From: Bacillota bacterium
Lineage (GTDB): Bacteria; Bacillota; Dethiobacteria; Dethiobacterales; Dethiobacteraceae
Length of the DNA stretch: 8,792 nt
Direction of reading: 5' to 3'
Assembly: GCA_012841735.1 (NCBI GenBank)
Contig: DUUE01000057.1
Span: 1-8,792 of the forward strand
Of the stretch, positions 1 to 4,068 are shown piece by piece. Below the pieces are notes generated by a model, which had not been told where the DNA came from, ran no database searches, and was given only the letters and a program-made list of their open reading frames with translations. The position numbers were made by a program, and so were the translations under genes. Every line of letters begins with the position of its first letter. Positions within the stretch are counted from its first letter, which is position 1.

Positions 1-127
1 CGGGGACAATGTGCAAATGAAGATTGAACTGATCACGCCCATTGCCATTGAGGAAGGCCTGCGTTTTGCCATCCGTGAAGGCGGCAGGACCGTAGGCGCC
101 GGCGTGGTGACCAGCATTATAGAATAA
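1..127 (+). CDS. tuf: Elongation factor Tu, C-terminal 41 residues (5' end outside window)
   Basis: This is the last part of EF-Tu, the GTPase that delivers aminoacyl-tRNA to the ribosomal A site. Reading from base 2, it encodes the end of beta-barrel domain 3, including ITPIAIEEGLRFAIREGGRT and VGAGVVTSIIE before a TAA stop at 125-127. The arginine- and glycine-rich strand is a signature of the EF-Tu C-terminus. The G domain and domain 2 are outside the window, so completeness cannot be judged. Its place directly before rpmG-secE-nusG suggests a tuf copy outside the rpsL-rpsG-fusA-tuf cluster. Many Clostridia carry two copies; this is inference because the upstream side is not visible. A hairpin follows about 30 bases after the stop, so the gene probably ends its own transcript. 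Confidence 0.95.
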   Translation, partial: GDNVQMKIELITPIAIEEGLRFAIREGGRTVGAGVVTSIIE

Positions 128-158
128 ATAAACATTCAAACGAACATTGCAGCTGTCA

Positions 159-198
159 AATAACCCCTGTGGCAGGCTTGCCGGCCACGGGGGTTATT
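159..198 (+). terminator. Probable intrinsic terminator after tuf
   Basis: Bases 159-173 pair with 184-198 to form a 15-bp stem with one G-U pair and a 10-base loop. The base of the stem is A/U (AATAA with TTATT) and the core is GC-rich. The U-run is poor: the right arm ends in TTATT and is followed by ACCC, so termination may be partial. The location between tuf and the rpmG promoter supports the call. Confidence 0.6.
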
Positions 199-262
199 AC
201 CCGTGGCACATGCTTGCGTTTTGCTGCCTGTTTTATCCAGCCGGAGTTAGGTGACAAAAGGT

Positions 263-292
263 TTGACAACAGGCCTTGATGTGTGGTAAATT
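263..292 (+). promoter_or_regulatory. Sigma-A-type promoter for rpmG-secE-nusG
   Basis: A perfect -35 box TTGACA (263-268) is followed by an 18-base spacer and the -10 box TAAATT (287-292). A TG at 284-285 gives an extended -10 arrangement. Predicted transcription start is about 298-300, roughly 80 bases before rpmG. It sits just downstream of the tuf terminator, where a promoter for the next operon is expected. No start-site data are available. Confidence 0.7.
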
Positions 293-300
293 GGAAAAAG

Positions 301-334
301 TGAAATCTCAGGTTTGCCTTGAGGTTTTATTTCA
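301..334 (+). other. Hairpin at the predicted 5' end of the rpmG mRNA
   Basis: TGAAAT (301-306) pairs with ATTTCA (329-334), and CTCAGG (307-312) pairs with 317-323 around one bulged base, with a TTTG loop. Bases 324-328 stay unpaired as a one-sided internal loop. The structure starts at or just after the predicted transcription start, so it could protect the 5' end from decay. It has no U-run after it and does not look like a terminator. The rest of the leader (335-366) shows nothing I recognise. Confidence 0.4.
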
Positions 335-379
335 ATGCCCACAGTTATTAGCCCAGATTGTGTTGTAGGGGGTGGAAGC

Positions 380-529
380 ATGCGTGTGAAAATCACAATG
401 GCTTGCGGTGAATGCAAGCGCCGGAATTATATCACCACCAAAAATAAGAGGACAACTCCGGACAGAATCGAACTGAACAAGTACTGCCCGTTCTGCAAAA
501 AACATACTGCCCATAAAGAAACAAAGTAG
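380..529 (+). CDS. rpmG: 50S ribosomal protein L33, zinc-binding form
   Basis: This encodes a 49-residue L33, a small protein of the large ribosomal subunit near the E site. Two CxxC pairs are visible, CGEC at residues 9-12 and CPFC at 36-39. They mark the zinc-binding (C+) form, which many bacteria pair with a zinc-free paralogue under zinc limitation; no paralogue is visible here. The rest is basic and matches the family in length. ATG 380 is chosen because a purine-rich AGGGGGTGG (367-375) lies just before it and the protein begins MRVKITMACGEC as in homologues. The same frame is open from ATG 335, but those 15 extra residues do not resemble L33 and have no ribosome binding site. First gene after the promoter, 39 bases before secE. 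Confidence 0.96.
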   Translation: MRVKITMACGECKRRNYITTKNKRTTPDRIELNKYCPFCKKHTAHKETK

Positions 530-561
530 TATGTTTTTGCCATTGGGTTTTGAGAAGGGTG

Positions 562-570
562 TGTTATAAT
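562..570 (+). promoter_or_regulatory. Consensus extended -10 element overlapping the secE start
   Basis: TGTTATAAT is a perfect extended -10 (TG, one base, TATAAT at 565-570). The best -35 is TTGGGT at 543-548 with a 16-base spacer, only half matching consensus. If active, transcription would begin near 577, inside secE, and would serve nusG and the genes beyond. It may equally be chance in an A/T-rich ribosome-binding region. Confidence 0.3.
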
Positions 571-763
571 GGCCGCAAATCTGAAGGCGTTAGGCAAACA
601 CTTTAAAGATGTGAGGCAGGAATTAAAAAAAGTCCACTGGCCGAACCGCAGGGAGTTGGGGCTGTTTACCTCCATGGTGCTGACAGCCATTATTGTTGTC
701 GGTTGCTTCTTCTGGCTGCTGGACACAGGCTTTACAGGCCTCCTGCGCCTGATTCTCCAATAG
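569..763 (+). CDS. secE: Preprotein translocase subunit SecE
   Basis: This encodes a 64-residue single-span SecE, the subunit that clamps and stabilises the SecY channel in the inner membrane. The N-terminal half is basic and amphipathic, with the conserved motif ELKKVHWPNRREL at about residues 18-30. One hydrophobic segment follows at about residues 31-59. This is the short Gram-positive form, against the three-span enterobacterial protein. ATG 569 has a GAAGGGTG ribosome binding site at 554-561 and gives the usual length. It lies between rpmG and nusG, the near-universal bacterial order. The spacer to rpmG holds no tRNA, though some Clostridia have tRNA-Trp there. The stop (761-763) is almost abutted by the nusG Shine-Dalgarno sequence, so translation may be coupled. 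Confidence 0.96.
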   Translation: MAANLKALGKHFKDVRQELKKVHWPNRRELGLFTSMVLTAIIVVGCFFWLLDTGFTGLLRLILQ

Positions 764-764
764 T

Positions 765-791
765 AAGGAGGTGGGGGCCATCCCCTCGCCT
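765..791 (+). promoter_or_regulatory. nusG ribosome binding site with a hairpin before the start codon
   Basis: AAGGAGGTG (765-773) is a perfect anti-Shine-Dalgarno match, yet the family start ATG is at 792, about 20 bases on. Bases 769-777 can pair with 782-791: four G-C pairs, one bulged U (786), then five more pairs including one G-U, with a CCAT loop. This would bring AAGG (765-768) next to the AUG while burying part of the Shine-Dalgarno sequence. An in-frame ATC at 780 lies at ideal spacing and is an alternative start. GTG 771 overlaps the site and is unlikely. Confidence 0.5.
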
Positions 792-1319
792 ATGGAAAAA
801 AACTGGTATGTTGTACACACATATGCCGGCTATGAAAATAAAGTAAAAACAAACCTGGAAAAAAGAGTCGAATCCATGGAGATGCAGGACAAAATTTTCC
901 GTGTCCTTGTTCCCATGGAAAAGGAAATGGAAATTAAAAACGGGAAGAAAAAAACTACGCTGAAGAAAGTCTTCCCGGGGTATGTGCTGGTTGAAATGAT
1001 AATTACTGACGACTCCTGGTATGTGGTGCGCAACACACCCGGTGTGACAGGTTTTGTGGGGCCCGGCTCCAAGCCCATTCCCCTTTCCGAGACGGAAGTG
1101 GCACAAATTATGAAACAGATGGGCCTGGAAGAACCCAAACCCAAGATTGATTTTACTGTCGGTGAAACTGTGCGAGTGACGGAAGGGCCCTTTGCCAATT
1201 TTATCGGCAATGTGGAGGAGGTCCTGCCGGACCGGCGTAAAGTGAAAGTTCTTGTTTCCATGTTTGGCCGGGAGACACCGGTTGAACTTGAATTTTATCA
1301 GGTAGAAAAGCTTTCCTGA
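792..1319 (+). CDS. nusG: Transcription termination/antitermination factor NusG
   Basis: This encodes a 175-residue NusG, which binds RNA polymerase across the clamp and influences pausing, termination and coupling to ribosomes. The NGN domain (residues 1 to about 110) starts with NWYVVHTYAGYENKVK and contains VFPGYVLVEM and the conserved RNTPGVTGFVG. The C-terminal KOW domain spans about 122-175, with VRVTEGPFANFIG and MFGRETPVELEF near the end. It looks very close to Bacillus NusG, which also acts as a sequence-dependent pausing factor; whether this one does cannot be seen. ATG 792 is chosen because it gives the family N-terminus MEKNWYVVH. The strongest ribosome binding site is unusually distant, so ATC 780 remains possible. 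It ends 16 bases before rplK. Confidence 0.93.
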   Translation: MEKNWYVVHTYAGYENKVKTNLEKRVESMEMQDKIFRVLVPMEKEMEIKNGKKKTTLKKVFPGYVLVEMIITDDSWYVVRNTPGVTGFVGPGSKPIPLSETEVAQIMKQMGLEEPKPKIDFTVGETVRVTEGPFANFIGNVEEVLPDRRKVKVLVSMFGRETPVELEFYQVEKLS

Positions 1320-1335
1320 AAAGGAGGTGTAAATG

Positions 1336-1761
1336 ATGGCAAAGAAAGTGAAAAGTATTATCAAACTGCAAATTCCTGCCGGCAAGGCAACTCCCGCACC
1401 TCCGGTCGGACCGGCTCTTGGCCAGCACGGTGTCAATATTATGGGTTTTTGCAAGGAGTTTAACGAGCGCACCGCCCACCAGGCCGGGTTGGTCATTCCC
1501 GTGGTTATTACCGTGATGGAAGACCGCTCCTTTACTTTTATTACTAAAACACCTCCCGCCGCCGTGCTGCTGAAAAAAGCTGCCGGCCTGGAAAAGGCAT
1601 CCGGCAAGCCCAACAAGGATAAAGTGGCCACGCTGTCCCGGGACAAAGTGCGTGAAATTGCCGAGCTGAAAATGGAGGACCTGAATGCCAATGATGTGGA
1701 AGCCGCCATGCGCATGGTGGAAGGGACGGCACGCAGCATGGGAATTGTCATTCAGGGGTAA
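1336..1761 (+). CDS. rplK: 50S ribosomal protein L11
   Basis: This encodes a 141-residue L11, which binds the GTPase-associated region of 23S rRNA at the stalk base and is needed for the RelA stringent response. The N-terminal domain has the proline-rich motif PAPPVGPALGQHGVNIMGF at about residues 20-38; prolines 23 and 26 lie where thiostrepton-type antibiotics act. The C-terminal RNA-binding domain contains KTPPAAVLLKKAAG and ends EAAMRMVEGTARSMGIVIQG. Two adjacent ATG codons, 1333 and 1336, follow AAAGGAGGTG (1320-1329). I prefer 1336 because it gives the family start MAKK and better spacing. It is followed by the L1 RNA site and rplA, the usual pair. Confidence 0.96.
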   Translation: MAKKVKSIIKLQIPAGKATPAPPVGPALGQHGVNIMGFCKEFNERTAHQAGLVIPVVITVMEDRSFTFITKTPPAAVLLKKAAGLEKASGKPNKDKVATLSRDKVREIAELKMEDLNANDVEAAMRMVEGTARSMGIVIQG

Positions 1762-1774
1762 AGAACAAACATAC

Positions 1775-1808
1775 TGTGGGAGAGGTTGGCCGCCTCGCAC
1801 GTACCACA
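1775..1808 (+). promoter_or_regulatory. Candidate ribosomal protein L1 binding site (mRNA operator)
   Basis: TGTGG (1775-1779) pairs with CCACA (1804-1808), and GAGG (1782-1785) pairs with CCTC (1793-1796), with a 7-base loop. Two short helices separated by an asymmetric internal loop (GA on one side, GCACGTA on the other) is the known shape of L1 sites in 23S rRNA and in L11-L1 mRNAs. The Shine-Dalgarno sequence of rplA (AAGGAGG, 1808-1814) starts on the last paired base, so L1 bound here could block ribosome entry. I infer feedback control of rplA, possibly of rplK too. Confidence 0.6.
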
Positions 1809-1821
1809 AGGAGGGATAAGA

Positions 1822-2532
1822 ATGGCTAAACATGGTAAAAAATATCAGGAAGCGCTGAAACTGATTGACCGCAACAAGCAGTATGACCCGGAAGAAGCCA
1901 TGGAACTGGTGAAGAAAACATCAGTGACCAAATTTGATGCCACGGTGGAACTGGCTGTTAACCTGGGCGTCAATCCGAAGCACGCCGATCAGCAGGTGCG
2001 CGGCGCCGTGGTGCTGCCTGCCGGGATCGGGAAAGCCGTGACGGTTGCCGTCTTTGCCAAGGGTGAAAAGGCCAGGGAAGCGGAAGCGGCCGGTGCCGAT
2101 TTTGTCGGCGCGGAAGACTTGGTTGCCAAAGTTGAAGGCGGCTGGTTTGCTTTTGACGTGGCCGTGGCTACTCCCGACATGATGGGTATGGTCGGTAAGC
2201 TGGGCCGGATTCTCGGGCCCCGGGGATTAATGCCAAACCCGAAAACAGGGACGGTTACCATGGATATCACCCGCGCCGTTACTGAAATCAAAGCCGGTAA
2301 AGTGGAATACCGTGTGGACAAAAACGGCATTATCCATGTGCCCATCGGCAAAGTATCATTTGACCCGGAGAAGCTTTTGACCAACTTCTATACTGTCATT
2401 GATACACTGGTGAAAGCCAAGCCGCCCGCGGCCAAAGGACAGTATCTGCGCGCCATTACCGTGGCCTCAACCATGGGCCCCGGCATTCCGGTGAACACGC
2501 AGAAAGCGGCCGCCCTGGGCAAGGCAAAATAA
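1822..2532 (+). CDS. rplA: 50S ribosomal protein L1
   Basis: This encodes a 236-residue L1, the protein of the mobile L1 arm of the large subunit that guides deacylated tRNA out of the E site. It also binds mRNA as a translational repressor. Family motifs include FDATVELAVNLGVNPKHADQ, RGAVVLPAGIGK, AAGADFVGAEDL, VATPDMMGMVGKLGRILGP followed by RGLMPNPKTGTVT, and the late segment STMGPG. The two-domain architecture and length are normal. ATG 1822 is 7 bases after AAGGAGG (1808-1814) and gives the standard MAKHGKKY start. The frame is open back to TTG 1786, but that would run through the RNA hairpin and has no homology. It is followed by 204 bases of L10 leader. Confidence 0.96.
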   Translation: MAKHGKKYQEALKLIDRNKQYDPEEAMELVKKTSVTKFDATVELAVNLGVNPKHADQQVRGAVVLPAGIGKAVTVAVFAKGEKAREAEAAGADFVGAEDLVAKVEGGWFAFDVAVATPDMMGMVGKLGRILGPRGLMPNPKTGTVTMDITRAVTEIKAGKVEYRVDKNGIIHVPIGKVSFDPEKLLTNFYTVIDTLVKAKPPAAKGQYLRAITVASTMGPGIPVNTQKAAALGKAK

Positions 2533-2545
2533 AGTGGAAAATTAA

Positions 2546-2706
2546 CGGGAGAATTCCCGAAAGCACATAAAATGGATACTCCGTTGTGACTGCAGACAGC
2601 AGGTGCCCTTCCGGGCTTAAGGAGCAATCGCCTGCCGAGGTCGGAACGCCGTCTCTTTGTTTTTAAACAAATGATGGCCTCCGTGTGTCTGCACGGAGGC
2701 CATTTT
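2546..2706 (+). promoter_or_regulatory. Ribosomal protein L10 leader RNA
   Basis: The rplA-rplJ gap carries the hallmarks of the L10 leader family. The core has GACTGCAGACAGCAGGTG (2588-2605) and CCTGCCGAGG (2631-2640). GCAGG (2599-2603) pairs with CCTGC (2631-2635), and an inner GCCC/GGGC hairpin (2605-2608 with 2613-2616) leaves the conserved unpaired purine-rich strand at 2617-2628. A small CGGGA/TCCCG hairpin (2546-2559) comes first, and an A/U hairpin (2656-2671) precedes the terminator. In Bacillus the L10-L12 complex binds this RNA and lowers rplJL expression; I infer the same here. Confidence 0.85.
2674..2706 (+). terminator. Attenuator hairpin of the L10 leader
   Basis: Bases 2674-2685 and 2692-2703 form a perfect 12-bp stem with a six-base loop, followed by only TTTT then GG. 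It lies 30 bases before rplJ. GAGGTC (2637-2642), part of the conserved L10-binding core, can pair with GGCCTC (2676-2681) in the left arm. That would be a plausible antiterminator, made unavailable when L10-L12 is bound. The short U-run suggests partial termination. Confidence 0.65.
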
Positions 2707-2736
2707 GGTGCAAAGTTCCGTAAAGGAGGTGGAACA

Positions 2737-3267
2737 TTGAGTATCAGCAGGGAAACAAAAGAAAAAATCGTTGCTGAAGTAAAAGAAGATCTGGGCCGGG
2801 CGAAAGCCGCCATTGTTACCGACTACCGCGGCCTGAATGTGGAGCAGATCACCTCACTGCGCCGTGCCCTGCGGGCAGAAAAAGTCAAATATGCGGTGGT
2901 GAAGAACACCCTGGCTAAAAGGGCCGCCCACGATCTGGGCGTAACCGGGCTGGACACATACCTGGAAGGTCCCACGGCCATTGCGTACGGCTTTGAAGAC
3001 CCGGTGGCACCGGCCAAAATTTTAACCAAATTCGCCAAAGAGTTTGAGAGCCTGAAATTAAAAGGCGGGTTGCTTGAAGGGGCCCCGATGGACATTGCCA
3101 TGATTAAAACCCTGGCCGACCTGCCTTCCCGCGAAGTCCTGCTGGCCAAAGTGGCCGGTGCCTTTGCCGCTCCCATGACGGGCTTTGCCGGTGCGGCTCA
3201 GGCGCTGCTCCGGAAGTTTGTTGGTACGCTTGATGCTGTCCGTGAAAAGAAAGCGGCAGAGGCGTAA
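2737..3267 (+). CDS. rplJ: 50S ribosomal protein L10 (stalk base)
   Basis: This encodes a 176-residue L10, which anchors L7/L12 dimers to the ribosome and, with L12, represses its own operon. The N-terminal RNA-binding domain shows the family pattern AAIVTDYRGLNVEQITSLRR and VKYAVVKNTLAKRA, then GPTAIAYGFEDPV. The C-terminal helix that binds L12 dimers covers roughly residues 140-170. I place the start at TTG 2737: AAGGAGG (2723-2729) sits exactly 7 bases before it, and the protein then begins MSISRETKEKIVAEV as in homologues. ATG 2671 is in frame but lies before the attenuator, so it is not credible. A UUG start adds a possible brake on translation. It is followed after 60 bases by rplL. Confidence 0.94.
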   Translation: MSISRETKEKIVAEVKEDLGRAKAAIVTDYRGLNVEQITSLRRALRAEKVKYAVVKNTLAKRAAHDLGVTGLDTYLEGPTAIAYGFEDPVAPAKILTKFAKEFESLKLKGGLLEGAPMDIAMIKTLADLPSREVLLAKVAGAFAAPMTGFAGAAQALLRKFVGTLDAVREKKAAEA

Positions 3268-3273
3268 TGCATG

Positions 3274-3289
3274 CCCGGCGAGTGCCGGG
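3274..3289 (+). other. Small GC-rich hairpin between rplJ and rplL
   Basis: CCCGGC (3274-3279) and GCCGGG (3284-3289) form a perfect 6-bp stem with a GAGT loop, 7 bases after the rplJ stop. It is followed by A-rich, not U-rich, sequence, so it is not a terminator on this strand. It could be a processing or stability element that helps set the higher L12:L10 ratio; that role is inference. Confidence 0.4.
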
Positions 3290-3327
3290 AAAAAACTTTA
3301 ATTTTAAATAACAGGAGGATTTACAAT

Positions 3328-3705
3328 ATGTCCAAAGTTGCCGAGGTATTGGAAATAGTAAAAGGGATGACAGTCCTGGAACTGGCTGAACTGGTGAAAG
3401 CCTTTGAGGAAGAATTCGGTGTAACGGCTGCCGCTCCGGTGGCCATGGCCGCCATGCCGGCCGCCGGCGGCGATGCGCCCGCTGCGGAAGAGCAGACAGA
3501 ATTTGATGTTATCCTGACTGGTGTCGGTGAAAAGAAAGTTGCCGTCATTAAAGTTGTCCGCGAAGTTACCAGCCTGGGTCTGAAAGAAGCCAAGGAACTG
3601 GTTGACAACGCTCCCAAGCCTGTAAAGGAAAAAGTCAGCAAAGAGGAAGCCGAAGCTCTGAAGGCAAAACTGGAAGAAGCCGGTGCCACAGTCGAAATCA
3701 AGTAG
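3328..3705 (+). CDS. rplL: 50S ribosomal protein L7/L12
   Basis: This encodes a 125-residue L7/L12, the multicopy stalk protein that recruits and activates translational GTPases. The N-terminal dimerisation and L10-binding region is about residues 1-32 (VAEVLEIVKGMTVLELAELV). An alanine/proline/glycine-rich hinge follows at about 33-56. The C-terminal factor-binding domain starts near EFDVIL, contains KKVAVIKVVREVTSLGLKEA, and ends GATVEIK. Length and layout are normal. ATG 3328 follows AGGAGG (3313-3318) by 9 bases and gives the family N-terminus; the frame is open from 3271 but that start would include the intergenic hairpin. A strong terminator follows 15 bases after the stop, closing the stalk unit. 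Confidence 0.97.
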   Translation: MSKVAEVLEIVKGMTVLELAELVKAFEEEFGVTAAAPVAMAAMPAAGGDAPAAEEQTEFDVILTGVGEKKVAVIKVVREVTSLGLKEAKELVDNAPKPVKEKVSKEEAEALKAKLEEAGATVEIK

Positions 3706-3720
3706 TTTTAGCCACTATTA

Positions 3721-3757
3721 AAAAGGCGCCCTCATACGGGCGCCTTTTGCCCTTTTT
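3721..3757 (+). terminator. Intrinsic terminator after rplL
   Basis: AAAAGGCGCCC (3721-3731) and its perfect complement (3738-3748) form an 11-bp stem with a TCATAC loop. The stem runs into TTTT, and a second U-run, TTTTT, follows at 3753-3757. It separates the ribosomal protein genes from rpoBC. Because rpoB has its own promoter just beyond, this may be a full stop or a partial one that lowers polymerase subunit output. Confidence 0.9.
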
Positions 3758-3808
3758 GCTGCCGGATAACCTGCAATTAACCAATTGACTAAACTTACAT
3801 TTCTTTAT

Positions 3809-3837
3809 TTGACTTCTGGTAATGTTTGTGATATTAT
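3809..3837 (+). promoter_or_regulatory. Strong sigma-A-type promoter for rpoBC
   Basis: TTGACT (3809-3814), an ideal 17-base spacer, and TATTAT (3832-3837) match consensus at five of six bases each. TG at 3829-3830 adds an extended -10. Predicted start is about 3843-3845, giving a leader of roughly 225 bases before rpoB. A second TTGACT at 3785-3790 has no good -10 at the right spacing. The promoter lies directly after the rplL terminator. Confidence 0.75.
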
Positions 3838-3849
3838 TATAAACTGCTT

Positions 3850-3974
3850 AACAATGCCTTCTTTACTAGAATTATGTATACTACGCAAGTAAGCTGGAAA
3901 AAATAAGACGTTACCATGTTTTGTTATCAAGCGGGTAAAACTTAAATAAAGAAGGTATTGTTGTTTTTGTTTTG
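3850..3974 (+). promoter_or_regulatory. Unassigned structured leader of rpoB with terminator-like end
   Basis: This is the main content of the 363-base gap between rplL and rpoB. Bases 3850-3865 pair with 3947-3962 over 16 consecutive positions (one G-U), enclosing 81 AT-rich bases. The right arm runs straight into the U-rich GTTTTTGTTTTG (3963-3974). Inside, TTACC (3911-3915) can pair with GGTAA (3934-3938). The structure begins within about 6 bases of the predicted transcription start. I do not recognise it as T-box, L10 leader or a riboswitch known to me. Candidate roles are transcription attenuation or mRNA protection; a small inverted-repeat insertion is another reading. From 3975 to 4068 I see a 12-base palindrome (3999-4010) and a repeat of CGGGTAAAAC, but no gene. 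Confidence 0.5.
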
Positions 3975-4068
3975 CAGAAAATCGGCTGTTGCATCTGCAC
4001 GCCGCGGCGTTCTGCTTGGCAAAAACGCAACTTTGCTGCTGACGGGTAAAACCTAGGGACGGGAGTGA

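Noticed and set aside
335..379. ATG 335 as an earlier start for rpmG
   Set aside because: The added residues do not resemble L33, and the clear ribosome binding site serves ATG 380.
530..568. tRNA gene between rpmG and secE
   Set aside because: Some Clostridia have one there, but this 39-base gap is too short and shows no cloverleaf.
732..1751. 339-codon open frame on the minus strand opposite nusG and rplK
   Set aside because: Antisense shadow across two conserved genes; no family resemblance.
3916..3945. Nine-codon open frame MFCYQAGKT in the rpoB leader
   Set aside because: No ribosome binding site and no support beyond an ATG and a stop in AT-rich sequence.
3850..3962. Miniature inverted-repeat transposable element between promoter and rpoB
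   Set aside because: The 16-bp arms, 113-base span and AT-richness would fit, but I see no target-site duplication and no second copy in the window; a structured leader fits the position better. A genome-wide copy search would settle it.
3999..4010. Perfect 12-base palindrome ACGCCGCGGCGT before rpoB as an operator
   Set aside because: As RNA its loop is very tight, and one short GC palindrome about 155 bases after the predicted start is not enough to call a regulator site.
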